Source: JANRKB01 sp033763695 (GTDB lineage Bacteria > Planctomycetota > Phycisphaerae > Phycisphaerales > UBA1924). From it: a stretch of 39,008 nucleotides of DNA. This document shows, in pieces, positions 15,104 to 23,331 of the stretch. Every line of letters starts with the position of its first letter. Within the stretch, counting starts at the first letter, position 1. The position numbers and the translations under genes are program-made. The stretch is from assembly GCA_033763695.1 (NCBI GenBank), contig JANRKB010000011.1, positions 1 to 39,008 on the forward strand, written 5' to 3'. Under the pieces are notes generated by a model that saw only the letters and a list, made by a program, of their open reading frames with translations, had not been told where the DNA came from and ran no database searches.

Positions 15104-16519
15104 CTAGGGTGCGTGTGTGATCTCGATGCCTTCGTGATCAGCGGGCAGTCCGAGCTCGGTCCGCAGGGCTCGCTCGATGCTTGGGTGGCGAAACACGAAG
15201 CCGCTGTCGAGCAAGCGAGCGGGGCGTACGGCATTGTCGCGCAGCGCTTCGCTGGCGAGTTCACCCATGAGCACGTGAAGCAGGCGAGCGGGCACGCGGG
15301 GAAAGACGGGGCGGTGCAGCACCCCAGCGAGGGCACGCGTGAAATCGGTGTTGCTGATCGGCTCGGGGGCGACACAGTTGAGCGAGCCGTGCAGGTAAGG
15401 CGTGCGCATGGCGTGCTCGATCGCGCCGATCAGATCGTCCATCGCGATCCACGAGAAGAGTTGCGTGCCGGGGCCGAGCGGGCCAAGCAGGCCCAAGCGT
15501 GCGGCAGGAAGAACGCCGGCGAGCAATCCGCCCCGGGTGCTGAGTGCCGCGCCAATACGCAGGTGCACGACGCGCACACCAGCGTCGCTTGCGGGCTCGG
15601 TGGCACACTCCCACTGCTGGGCGACGGCGGCGGGGAAGCTGCTGGGTGATGAATCAAGCGGTGCGGACTCGTCGAGCGGCACACGCGATGCGGGGTAGAT
15701 CCCGCTGCCGCTGGCCTGCAGCAATGTGATCTGCTCGCGGCGCGGATGGGCCGCGAGGGCACGCGCGAGCGTCGCGGCAGCGGTCACGCGTGAATGCAGG
15801 ATGTCGCGTTTGTTTGCGTCCGTCCAACGCCGCAGGATGGGACTGCCACAGAGGTTGATGACCGCGTCGATATCGTCAAGCACGCGCGGATCGAGCGTCG
15901 CGTCCGCAGGGTTCCAGCGGCGTTCGTCGGGTGCCGCAGGGGCGCGCCGGACGAGACGCGTCACCACGCAGCCGCCCGTGGAGAGATACGCGGCGAGCTC
16001 GCGGCCGATCGCGCCGGATGCACCGGCGAGAAGCACACGCGGCGGCGGGCCTGCAAACGAGGCGTGCCGCAGCAGATCAAGACGCGTGCGCTGGTGACGT
16101 GTGATGAACATGCGCTCCAGCAGGCGACGGATGTGTGCGCCGCCGAACGCGCGGCCCAGCGAACCGAGCGGGAGCGCGTACTCGATGTGATCCTCGAGCA
16201 CGCTGCGTGTCGGATCAACAGGGTCGGGCAGACAGTGGTGCGTGTGCTGCCAGCGTGCGAACGGGCCGCGTTCCTGGGTGTCGACGAACTGCTCGCCTTC
16301 GATGTAGCCGCTGTGCAGCGCATGCCACGGCAAACGGAGCGGACCTTTGTGCACCGCGAAATGGAGACGCCCGCCGTCGCGGATGCCGCCTTGGGCGAGG
16401 CGGATCGACATCGTCTCCCACGCCGGAGCGAGCCGCTCAAACGCGCCGGCACGCTCGTGCCACGCGAAGAGCTCGCGGGACGGGACAGGCATCGAGCTGC
16501 GGGCGACAAAAGTCGGCAT
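15104..16519 (-). CDS. SRPBCC domain fused to TIGR01777-type SDR epimerase
   Basis: This 471-residue fusion has an N-terminal START/SRPBCC-like lipid-binding domain (about 1-150; STSMP-type start FVARSSMPVPSRELFAWHERAGAFERLAPAW, ending LLERMFITRHQRTRLDL). An atypical SDR of the YfcH/TIGR01777 family follows: Rossmann glycines LLAGASGAIGRELAAYL, then VINLCGSPI, RVTAAATLARAL, SGSGIYP and a C-terminal DUF1731-like end (FPRVPARLLHVLMGELASEAL). E. coli YfcH lacks the first domain; the fused form is common in other phyla. The reaction is unknown. ATG 16519 has AGAGAG upstream. The gene converges with the Nudix gene, with 39 bases between them. Confidence 0.85.
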   Translation of the reverse strand: MPTFVARSSMPVPSRELFAWHERAGAFERLAPAWETMSIRLAQGGIRDGGRLHFAVHKGPLRLPWHALHSGYIEGEQFVDTQERGPFARWQHTHHCLPDPVDPTRSVLEDHIEYALPLGSLGRAFGGAHIRRLLERMFITRHQRTRLDLLRHASFAGPPPRVLLAGASGAIGRELAAYLSTGGCVVTRLVRRAPAAPDERRWNPADATLDPRVLDDIDAVINLCGSPILRRWTDANKRDILHSRVTAAATLARALAAHPRREQITLLQASGSGIYPASRVPLDESAPLDSSPSSFPAAVAQQWECATEPASDAGVRVVHLRIGAALSTRGGLLAGVLPAARLGLLGPLGPGTQLFSWIAMDDLIGAIEHAMRTPYLHGSLNCVAPEPISNTDFTRALAGVLHRPVFPRVPARLLHVLMGELASEALRDNAVRPARLLDSGFVFRHPSIERALRTELGLPADHEGIEITHAP

Positions 16520-16694
16520 GAGAACTCTCTGTTCGCGGCCGGGCACATCGCGGACGCAGAATGATTGGATGGGGTTGGCTGATCGCGCTCGGTACTGGTC
16601 CGTCGAGGTCGGGGACACCCGAGGCCCGGCTCGGAGATCCGCACCGCCAAAGGCCCGTTGCAGCACCCGAGCGAATAATTTTGCATTCCTCGGC

Positions 16695-16722
16695 TTGACG
16701 GCGGGCGGGCGGGTGCTAAACT
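16695..16722 (+). promoter_or_regulatory. Sigma-70-type promoter
   Basis: TTGACG (16695-16700) and TAAACT (16717-16722) are separated by 16 bases. These are among the best matches to the housekeeping consensus in the window, and the promoter reads into the gene-poor folded segment that follows. Seven bases past the -10 element is the ATG at 16729. Confidence 0.65.
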
Positions 16723-16728
16723 CTGGGC

Positions 16729-16779
16729 ATGGCGAAGTTCTGTCGAATGTGTTGTCGCGTCCTCGGCTGCAAACGCTGA
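16729..16779 (+). CDS. Putative leaderless 16-residue cysteine-rich peptide
   Basis: ATG 16729 falls at the predicted transcription start of the promoter at 16695-16722. It opens 16 codons reading MAKFCRMCCRVLGCKR followed by TGA. Four of 16 residues are Cys and five are basic. No family is recognised. It may be a leader peptide, a metal- or redox-sensing peptide, or chance at the 5' end of a non-coding RNA. The promoter placement makes translation plausible but unproven. Confidence 0.35.
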   Translation: MAKFCRMCCRVLGCKR

Positions 16780-17650
16780 GTTGACGTGCCGTTCGATGGT
16801 CGGTCTTTCTGACCGGCCCAGTCTTCTGGTTCGCCGTCGTTCTTCACAACTGGTTTGAACGTCCGAGCCTTCGGGCTGCGTTGCTGCGGATGCGTTGCGT
16901 GGGGGAACCCTCGCGGCGGGCATCCGGGCGAGAGCGGGCCGAGGCGGAACACGCGAGATTCACGCATGTATCCCAAGCCGCACACAGCACTTGTCCGCAC
17001 TGCGACGACCGAGCGGATCACGCCGCCGGGCGCAACCACGCCGCGTCCGGACCTGGCCCGATTGCTGCTCACCGACGCCCGCCTGCATGACGCGGGACGT
17101 CGCCAGCCGAGCATGAAGGACCATCGCGGATTACGGCGCCGGCGGGGATGGTGACCGCCCGCGCTGGGTGAGGCCCGACGCTGTGAGGAGCGGCTCAAGG
17201 GCCGGGAGAGAGACGGAGAGAGAGACGCCGCGGACCTGAGAGACCCGCGGCAACCAAGCCCGGGGTGTCCTCTATGTGCATATGTATGCATCGGTGGTGC
17301 CATTGGTCGCAGGCGCCTTTCGCGATTCCATGAGTGCATCGCGGGAGAACGCGGCGGCCAGAACCAACACCGGGCAAGCACAAAGGGACATCCGCCGATG
17401 GGACGCCGACCCCATCGGAGAACTCCGCGAAGTGTGCCGAGGGAGAGAGACGCGGAGTGAGGGAGAGAGGTCGGGCGGCCGAGGCGTCAAACCCTTCACC
17501 AGGGAGCGTGACGCCTCGGCTGCCCCGGCCCAGCACGTCGCACGGGGCTCAAGGGAAGACGACCGGCGGCGTCCGACAAGGCGCGGAGTATGCGGAAGGC
17601 AATCGATGGTGTTCATCGTGCGGCCTCTCCGCGTCCTGTCGGATGCCGAG
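16729..17650 (+). ncRNA. Candidate large structured RNA of unknown class
   Basis: About 920 bases lack a convincing protein gene but have a promoter in front and dense pairing. Stems seen: 16798-16805 with 16811-16818; AGCC-TTCG-GGCT at 16866-16877; 17136-17145 with 17155-17164 (one C-C mismatch); 17172-17176 with 17199-17203; 17227-17233 with 17245-17251; 17395-17402 with 17411-17418; 17422-17429 with 17451-17458; 17473-17489 with 17509-17525 (17 pairs, one G-U, enclosing CCCT/AGGG); 17568-17588 with 17627-17647 (21-base arms, one A-C mismatch, enclosing CGATG/CATCG). Purine linkers GAGAGAGAC recur near 17205-17226 and 17440-17470. No terminator with a T-run is seen, so the 3' end is a guess. 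I see no RNase P, tmRNA or SRP signatures. Confidence 0.5.
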
Positions 17651-17693
17651 GGTCAACCGCGTTGCTTCATCACGAATCAGAGGCGCTCATGGC

Positions 17694-18047
17694 TCAGGAT
17701 GTGGCGATCAACTCGGTCAAACGAGTCGCGAGATTTGGAAGGTCACTCTGAATGGTTTCCCAGACGATCGCAGGTTCAACCGCGAAGTAGACATGGACGA
17801 TGAAGTTCCGCATATCTCGCATTTGCCGCCAGGCAATGTCAGGGGATGCAAGACACACCTCATCTGGAACATGGCGGGCAGCCTCGCCGATGATTGAGAA
17901 GTTGGCGAGAACGGCCTTGATCGTCTTGGCGTCCGAAAGGAACTCGGCTCTGCTCATCCCGGCGGTGAAGAATTGAATCTCCGCAATCGCCGCGAGAATG
18001 TCGCGAACTCGCTCCACCCAGTCACGACTCGGGCGTTCACGCGACAC
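17694..18047 (-). CDS. hepT: HEPN-domain toxin HepT (DUF86) of a HEPN/MNT pair
   Basis: This is a 117-residue helical protein of the DUF86/HepT family. The catalytic motif RX4HXY is Arg80-His85-Tyr87 in DMRNFIVHVYF. Other family landmarks are the opening VRDILAAIAEIQ and ANFSIIGEAARHVPDEV, with IAWRQMRDMRN leading to the motif. Characterised HepT proteins are RNases or tRNA-directed toxins, and the partner MNT protein silences them by AMPylating the tyrosine of this motif. The gene overlaps its upstream partner by 11 bases. Confidence 0.92.
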   Translation of the reverse strand: MSRERPSRDWVERVRDILAAIAEIQFFTAGMSRAEFLSDAKTIKAVLANFSIIGEAARHVPDEVCLASPDIAWRQMRDMRNFIVHVYFAVEPAIVWETIQSDLPNLATRLTELIATS

Positions 18048-18333
18048 GCAGAGCCTCCTGCATCACCGCGTCGCGCGCGACAGGCCTGAGGCCGCCGGGA
18101 GTGGCGACGTCGACATCGCGTCCCAGAGCATCGCACAGGAACAATCGCAGCGATGACAGCGTGAAGAGCGACGGCGTCGATTCAAAGTCGACAAGAACGT
18201 CAACATCGCTGTCTGCACGCGCCGTGCCGCGGGCGAATGAGCCGAACAACGAAAGCGATACGACGCCAAACTTGGCTCGAAGCTGCGGCATCAAGCGTGT
18301 CAGCTCAGCAAGAATGTGATCGCGCGAGGTCAT
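18037..18333 (-). CDS. mntA: MNT-family minimal nucleotidyltransferase antitoxin
   Basis: This 98-residue protein carries the nucleotidyltransferase motif GSX10DXD (Gly31-Ser32, Asp43, Asp45) inside LSLFGSFARGTARADSDVDVLVDFE, with a C-terminal DALGRDVDVATPGGL that is typical of this family. It should transfer AMP to the HEPN partner encoded downstream and so act as antitoxin. The order (MNT first, HEPN second, overlapping) is the usual one. It lies 21 bases after the CoA-transferase gene on the same strand and may share its transcript. Confidence 0.92.
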   Translation of the reverse strand: MTSRDHILAELTRLMPQLRAKFGVVSLSLFGSFARGTARADSDVDVLVDFESTPSLFTLSSLRLFLCDALGRDVDVATPGGLRPVARDAVMQEALRVA

Positions 18334-18354
18334 GCGACGATTCTATCGCAATCG

Positions 18355-19146
18355 TCAAGCGCTCACCGTCCGCTGCTCGATCCGCTTGACACACGCGGCT
18401 TGGACGACGCGATCGACATAGCTCCCGGGCGTGTGGATCTGATCGGCATCAAGATCGCCGACATTCACCATCTGGTCGACTTCGGCGATGACGAACGCCG
18501 CGGCCTGGGCCATCATCGGATTAAAGTTGCGTGCCGTCTTGCGATAGACAAGGTTGCCCTGGGCGTCCGCCTTGTGGGCCTTGATCAGGGCCAGGTCGGC
18601 GTAAAGCCCAGTCTCCATGACGTAGTCGCGTTTGGCGGCGGCACTCGCGGGGCGACGGGCGTCGTCGCTGGCGGTGCCACGGTTTTGCATCGCGGTGTCA
18701 TCGCTGGGGCGATAGAACGCGCGGATGTCCTTGCCCTCGCTGACGACGGTGCCGACACCGGTGGCGGTGAAGAACGCCGGGATGCCTGCGCCGCCGGCGC
18801 GGATGCGTTCGGCGAGGGTGCCCTGCGGGTTGAACTCAATCTGAAGCTCGCCGCCGAGGTACTGCTTCTCGAAGGTGGCGTTCTCGCCGACGTAGGACGA
18901 GATCATTTTCTTGATCTGGCGCGTCTGCAGAAGCAGGCCGAGGCCGAAATCGTCGACGCCGGCGTTGTTGCTGATGCACGTGAGATCCTTCACGCCGCTG
19001 TCGCGGAGCGCGAGGATGAGGTTTTCGGGGATGCCACAGAGGCCGAACCCCCCCACCATGACGGTGATCCCGTCGCGGAGGATGCCCTTGTCACGTAAGT
19101 CGGCGAAGGTGTCGGCAACCGTTTTGAAGACCTTGTGCTTGGCCAT
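18355..19146 (-). CDS. scoA: 3-oxoacid CoA-transferase subunit A
   Basis: This 263-residue subunit A has the family motif VGGFGLCGIPENLI near 31-44, NNAGVDDFGLGLLL, ISSYVGENATFEKQYLGGELQIEFNPQGTLAERIRAGGAGIPAFFTATGVGT and GNLVYRKTARNFNPMMA. With subunit B it moves CoA from succinyl-CoA to 3-oxo acids. Residues about 146-172 (RPSDDTAMQNRGTASDDARR...) form an insert not found in typical sequences at this place. Subunit B, which holds the catalytic Glu, normally follows at once, but here the MNT/HEPN pair does, so the partner is elsewhere or lost. The start is ATG 19146. Confidence 0.93.
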   Translation of the reverse strand: MAKHKVFKTVADTFADLRDKGILRDGITVMVGGFGLCGIPENLILALRDSGVKDLTCISNNAGVDDFGLGLLLQTRQIKKMISSYVGENATFEKQYLGGELQIEFNPQGTLAERIRAGGAGIPAFFTATGVGTVVSEGKDIRAFYRPSDDTAMQNRGTASDDARRPASAAAKRDYVMETGLYADLALIKAHKADAQGNLVYRKTARNFNPMMAQAAAFVIAEVDQMVNVGDLDADQIHTPGSYVDRVVQAACVKRIEQRTVSA

Positions 19147-19272
19147 GGGGCAAGGGTAGCCGAGCCGGATAGCGCGGCGAGGAATCGTCTTGGTGGCTGC
19201 CCTCACGCAAGGTAGACTGCGGCGAGGTGGTCGAACGTTGACCGGGGGCCGAGCATGCAAGCGGGGTGAGGC

Positions 19273-19701
19273 ATGTCGAACGGTGCGCATGAATACGAGA
19301 ACTGGTCCGAGCGCTATCGCAGCGATGCGGGTGGCACGGGATGGAGCGCCAGCGAGAAAGCCAAGGCGTGGCGAGTGTCGGCAGAGCAGCACGGCCGAGG
19401 TTTCTTCGGCTCGATCGCGGACGACCTGAAGCTTCACCTGAACAACTGGCCGCCGGAGCGCCTCGCGATTCGCGGCGTGGTCCTCGTCGTCGCCGGCCCG
19501 GTCGTCTCCAGCATCGTGATGATCGTCGTCGGCTTGATCGGGCTGGTGATGATGGAGGCGATGCCGGGCATTCGCCCTCTGCTCGCGCTGCTCGGCATGG
19601 TGATCGCCGCAGTGTGCGGCATCGTCGCGACGTTCGTCACGATCCTCGGACTCGTGTACATCGCGTTCGGCGTGGCTTCCTACATGAAGCAAGAGGATTG
19701 A
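19273..19701 (+). CDS. Small membrane protein, unknown function
   Basis: This 142-residue protein has a hydrophilic start (about 1-65) and two long hydrophobic hairpins: GVVLVVAGPVVSSIVMIVVGLIGLVMM and LLALLGMVIAAVCGIVATFVTILGLVYIAFGVASY. A GGTGAGG lies just before the ATG. No known domain is recognised. It is divergent from scoA and convergent with the 92-residue gene at 19723. Confidence 0.7.
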   Translation: MSNGAHEYENWSERYRSDAGGTGWSASEKAKAWRVSAEQHGRGFFGSIADDLKLHLNNWPPERLAIRGVVLVVAGPVVSSIVMIVVGLIGLVMMEAMPGIRPLLALLGMVIAAVCGIVATFVTILGLVYIAFGVASYMKQED

Positions 19702-19722
19702 GCTGGCGATTGAGCCTGCGTC

Positions 19723-20001
19723 TCAGCCGTTGGGCAGGCCGTAGAACCCGCCGCCCATGTCCTTGAGCTGCTTGCGATTGGCCAGTTCGCGCCAGAGCGC
19801 GGCGGGGAAGTCATTGGGCGGGATGATGCCCTGCACGTCAGACTTTTTGCCCGAGGTGAGTTGGCGGCCCGCGCCCAGTCGCGATTCCTGATCAAGCTTG
19901 GTGAGCTTCAGACGCTTCTTGAAGGCGTGCATCGCCCGCTTAAGGTCGTCGTCGCTGAACTGGGACGGAGAAGGCGGCTGCGGTGATGGAGTGTCGCTCA
20001 T
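19723..20001 (-). CDS. Small conserved planctomycete-type hypothetical protein
   Basis: This is a 92-residue protein. After a Pro/Ser-rich start it reads DDDLKRAMHAFKKRLKLTKLDQESRLG, then SGKKSDVQGIIPPNDFPAALWRELANRKQLKDMGGGFYGL. I recall this pattern (KKRLKLT..D.ESRLG followed by I.PP..FP..W..L) from small conserved proteins of other planctomycetes, with no known function. ATG 20001 has AAGG upstream. No membrane helix or signal peptide is present. Confidence 0.75.
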   Translation of the reverse strand: MSDTPSPQPPSPSQFSDDDLKRAMHAFKKRLKLTKLDQESRLGAGRQLTSGKKSDVQGIIPPNDFPAALWRELANRKQLKDMGGGFYGLPNG

Positions 20002-20029
20002 CGCGAGACCTTTCTGAACGCAAAGACGC

Positions 20030-20191
20030 GAACGCAGAGGAATCAGAGGGAAGCGGAGGGGACAGAGTTGATCAACGCGAGATGGTCTTTGTCTGGCGCG
20101 AGCCAAACACCAACAGATTCTTCGCCGCTTTACTCTCCAGCACTTCGCTCTTCTCTGTTTCCTGGGCGCTAACTCTGTTTCCTCTGTGTTC
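20030..20191. repeat. Imperfect inverted repeat of CAGAG-rich sequence
   Basis: The gap between the 92-residue gene and ribokinase is unlike its surroundings. Arms at 20030-20042 and 20179-20191 are complementary with one mismatch, and an inner pair, ACAGAGTT 20062-20069 with AACTCTGT 20171-20178, is perfect. Several more ACAGAG/CTCTG copies lie between. It may be a miniature non-autonomous repeat or a large cruciform/RNA hairpin. No gene is visible in it. Confidence 0.5.
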
Positions 20192-20203
20192 CGGTCTTGC
20201 GCC

Positions 20204-21181
20204 TCACACCCGGAACTTCTTCACCAGCCCCGGCAGTTCCTTGAGCACATCCTCGCGCGTCGGCAATGACGGGATCGCCCCGGGCTTGAGCGTGGAGAGC
20301 GCACCGGCGCACGACGCGGCGAGCATCGCATCTTCAACCATGCGGAACTCGTCCGGGCTTTTGGCTCGCCCGGCCTGATGCACATCGTGCCACGCCGCGG
20401 CGAGCGCGCCCGCGAACGCATCACCCGCGCCGACGCTGTCGACCGACTTGACGCTGAGCGTCGGGATGCGGCGAGGCCGCCCCTTGTGCGCGATGATCGA
20501 CCCTTGCGAGCCGAGCGTCAGCACAACCGTCGGCGGGCCCATGTCCGCGAGGCGAAGCGCCAGCCGCGCGGGGTCGGTGCTGACATCCATGCCCGAGAGC
20601 GTCGTCGCCTCGGTGCGATTGACGATGAGCACGTCGATCATCTTGAGCAGCTCGGACGGCGCGCCGCCTGCGGGGGCGGCATTGAGCAGCACGGGCTTGC
20701 CCGCGGCTCGCGCGATCGTCGCGCCTTCGCGCACGGCGTCGATCGTGGTCTCAAGCTGCATCAGCAGGACATCGCTCGATGTGATCACCTCGGCGGCAGC
20801 GCGGACATGCGACGCATCGATCTTGGCGTTCGCACCGCTGATGACGACGATGGAGTTCTCGCCGTTGTTTGAGACGAGGATGATGCCGACGCCGGTCTTG
20901 CTGGTGTCGTGGGTGCGGAGCGCGTTGATATCGACGCCTTCGCTGCGGAGGATGTCGCGGAGCTTGCGGCCGTAGTCGTCGTCGCCGTGGGTGCCGATGA
21001 AGCGGACTTCCGCACCCATGCGTGCCGCGCTCACGGCTTGATTCGCACCCTTGCCGCCGGGATAGGTGTCGAAGCGTTGGCCGATGATGGTCTCGCCGGG
21101 AACGGGAAGCTTGGGCGCGCGGGCGACGAGGTCCATGTTGACGGACCCCAGGACGCAGACTTTGGCACGAGTCGATGACAA
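20204..21181 (-). CDS. rbsK: Ribokinase
   Basis: This PfkB-family sugar kinase has 325 residues. The first signature GSVNMDLVARAPKLPVPGET is followed by TYPGGKGANQAVSAARMG (substrate-binding Gly-Gly-Lys-Gly-Ala-Asn). LLMQLETTID, VNRTEA and the catalytic VDSVGAGDAFAGALA near the C-terminus are intact, the last with the anion-hole and base Asp. It phosphorylates ribose at O5. The start is taken as TTG 21181 because GGAGG lies eight bases before it; a TTG at 21229 would add 16 unlikely residues. No ribose transporter or RbsR is adjacent. Confidence 0.9.
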   Translation of the reverse strand: MSSTRAKVCVLGSVNMDLVARAPKLPVPGETIIGQRFDTYPGGKGANQAVSAARMGAEVRFIGTHGDDDYGRKLRDILRSEGVDINALRTHDTSKTGVGIILVSNNGENSIVVISGANAKIDASHVRAAAEVITSSDVLLMQLETTIDAVREGATIARAAGKPVLLNAAPAGGAPSELLKMIDVLIVNRTEATTLSGMDVSTDPARLALRLADMGPPTVVLTLGSQGSIIAHKGRPRRIPTLSVKSVDSVGAGDAFAGALAAAWHDVHQAGRAKSPDEFRMVEDAMLAASCAGALSTLKPGAIPSLPTREDVLKELPGLVKKFRV

Positions 21182-21338
21182 CGCCGAATCCTCCGCGTGT
21201 CGGCCGCCCACGGCCAACCACGCCAACAACTTGTGGCCGATGTCACGGCCTGCTCGAGAAGCAGCCTAGCACGAACGGGGTACGCGTGTCGCTCAAGCCA
21301 CTCGCGCCGACGCCGCACGCGTCGTATCCTCCGCTTCG

Positions 21339-22154
21339 ATGGACCCGCTGACGATCGGACTTTTGGTTCTGCTGGGCGTGTTTGTGGGCGCGCTGGGGAC
21401 GCTCATCGGTGCGGGCGGCGGGTTCATCCTGACGCCGATCCTGCTGCTGACGCATCGCGAGTGGTCGCCGCAGACGATCACCGGAGTTTCGCTGGGTGTG
21501 ATCTTCTGCAACGGGCTGAGCGGCACGATTGGGTACATGCGGCGGCGTCGCGTCGACCTGCGCTCGGCTCTCGGGTTCAGCGCGGCGGCGATTCCCGGTT
21601 CGCTGGTCGGGCTTGCGATCCAGCCCCATATCCCGCGGGCGGCGTTCAGCCTCGCGCTCGCGGCGTTCCTGGTCTTCGTGTCCGCACTGCTGCTGATCAA
21701 GGGCGAGCCACTTCGGGCAAAGAATCGCGGGAGCATCGCACCCGCGGCGGACTTCTGGGGGCCGAGCATCCCCCACAACCGCGCGCTGGGTATCGCGATC
21801 GCGTTCATCGCTGGCGTGGTCGCAAGCTTGCTGGGCATCGGCGGCGGGATCATCCACGTGCCCGCGATGGTCCATCTGATGAACTTCCCCGTGCACGCGG
21901 CGATCCCCACATCGCACTTCGTTCTCGCGGCGAGCGCGGCCAGCGCAACGATCGGGCACATCGCCGATGGCTCGCTCACACCCGGTCTCTGGCATGTCGT
22001 CACGATCGGCGCGGGCGCGGTCGTCGGCGCCCAGATCGGCGCGTACCTCTCGGACCGCATCTCGGGACCTGTGATTCTGCGGCTGCTGGGTGGTGCACTG
22101 CTCGTCGTGGCAGCACGCGTCATCTGGGTAACGCTGCACGGCGCCGGGCACTGA
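21339..22154 (+). CDS. TSUP (TauE/SafE) family membrane exporter
   Basis: A 271-residue integral membrane protein with about eight helices shows the internal repeat of the TauE/SafE family: GALGTLIGAGGGFILTPILLL in the first half and GVVASLLGIGGGIIHVPAMVHL in the second. Relatives export sulfite, sulfoacetate or other organosulfur anions; the substrate here is unknown. It is divergent from ribokinase and converges with the gene at 22162, seven bases away. Confidence 0.88.
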   Translation: MDPLTIGLLVLLGVFVGALGTLIGAGGGFILTPILLLTHREWSPQTITGVSLGVIFCNGLSGTIGYMRRRRVDLRSALGFSAAAIPGSLVGLAIQPHIPRAAFSLALAAFLVFVSALLLIKGEPLRAKNRGSIAPAADFWGPSIPHNRALGIAIAFIAGVVASLLGIGGGIIHVPAMVHLMNFPVHAAIPTSHFVLAASAASATIGHIADGSLTPGLWHVVTIGAGAVVGAQIGAYLSDRISGPVILRLLGGALLVVAARVIWVTLHGAGH

Positions 22155-22161
22155 TCAACGC

Positions 22162-23331
22162 TCACGCCGCGGTTGCGGCGGGTGATGCATCTGGCTCGGC
22201 CCGCGACGGAGTGTTGCCGCGCGGACGCACGCGCCGAGCAAGGATCACGCCTTCAACCGCGACCCACGCGGCGACGCCGGGCAGAACCCACCACGCATCC
22301 GGACCCATGCGATCCAGCACGCGCTCGACGAACGCCGCGAGTGTTCCCTTATAGACACCCTTGAGAAGACCGACGATCGGATGCGGGCGGAGCAGCAGGC
22401 GGCCCGCGCCGCTGGCGAGCCATGCGCCGCCGCGTTCGCCCTTGCGGGCGGCGAGAAGAAGCAGTTCGTCGCCCTCGGCCCCGACCTGCCTGATCCACGC
22501 AACGCCCTGGCCCTTGGTGAAGTGAAGCGCGAGCCCGCCGCGCGGACTGCGTTCGAGATACGCCGCGATGCGGGCAATGTCCTTGGGATCGTCGGCGTGA
22601 CGCAGCAGGCGAAGCGTGCCCGCGGGCGAAGTGTGTTCGACGATACGGCGCGTGTCGCGCCACAGCGGCGTCAGACTCTCGAAACGGCGCGAACGTGCGG
22701 CCTCGACGATCACCTCGCCCATGCGGCGGCTGATCGCACCGGCTTTCTTGCCCGTCTTGAGCAGCGAGGGCACCCAATCGACCTCTGGCGCGAGCGTCGT
22801 CGCCAAGCCGATCACCGACAGCGACAGAATCACCGGGTCGGCCTCGCCGTCGGCCATGTAACGTGAGCCTTGAAGCACGATGTCGCGGATATCGCCAACC
22901 ACCAGCAGGTCGGCGGCGACGACGCCGGCGAGTGATTCAAGCGTCTCGCCGCGGCCTGAGATCGCGCCAATTCCGACGTCCTTGAAGCGGCGCAGCCAAC
23001 TGGATCGCTCACTCTCGGTCGCCGCACGCTCCCGCGCGATGCGCTCGCGCTGCTCCGACGACAAATCCGGATCACGCAAGGCTTGGTCGGCAACGCTGAT
23101 CGACTCGGCGTAGCGACCCGTGACGCGAAGCGAAGCGACCTCGGCGGCGAGGTCCGCGTCAGGGAGCATGCGGAGCGCGGCACGCGCGAGACGCGCCTCC
23201 GTGTCCGCCGCAACAACCCACAACGCAAAGACGGCGACGCTGAGTCGGACCAGCGACCACTTGAGCCGGTAGAGCGTGAACGCGATGGCAAACAGGCGGC
23301 GCATGGTCTGGGCTTTCGCGTCACTTCTCAT
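22162..23331 (-). CDS. Membrane-associated protein of unknown function
   Basis: This is a 389-residue protein. Its N-terminal hydrophobic helix (WSLVRLSVAVFALWVVAAD, about 25-43) is followed by a charged helical part (LRVTGRYAESISVADQAL...), a central region with DIVLQGSRYMADGEADPVILSLSVIGL and DWVPSLLKTGKKAGAISRRMG, and a C-terminal hydrophobic segment (WWVLPGVAAWVAVEGVILARR). No known domain is recognised. It overlaps the upstream DUF4230-like gene by 11 bases if ATG 23331 is used; ATG 23304 would remove the overlap. Confidence 0.65.
   Translation of the reverse strand: MRSDAKAQTMRRLFAIAFTLYRLKWSLVRLSVAVFALWVVAADTEARLARAALRMLPDADLAAEVASLRVTGRYAESISVADQALRDPDLSSEQRERIARERAATESERSSWLRRFKDVGIGAISGRGETLESLAGVVAADLLVVGDIRDIVLQGSRYMADGEADPVILSLSVIGLATTLAPEVDWVPSLLKTGKKAGAISRRMGEVIVEAARSRRFESLTPLWRDTRRIVEHTSPAGTLRLLRHADDPKDIARIAAYLERSPRGGLALHFTKGQGVAWIRQVGAEGDELLLLAARKGERGGAWLASGAGRLLLRPHPIVGLLKGVYKGTLAAFVERVLDRMGPDAWWVLPGVAAWVAVEGVILARRVRPRGNTPSRAEPDASPAATAA

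Noticed and set aside
16855..17154. 99-codon plus-strand frame (with an inner ATG at 16966) in the structured segment
   Set aside because: It is Arg/Pro-rich with no recognised domain or clear ribosome site, and its end lies inside a strong hairpin. It is kept as a remote possibility but not listed as a gene.
16729..17650. RNase P RNA, tmRNA or SRP RNA
   Set aside because: I looked for the conserved RNase P core (GAGGAAAGTCC type), a tmRNA tRNA-like end with tag frame, and the SRP GNAR/GGAA apical loop context, and found none.
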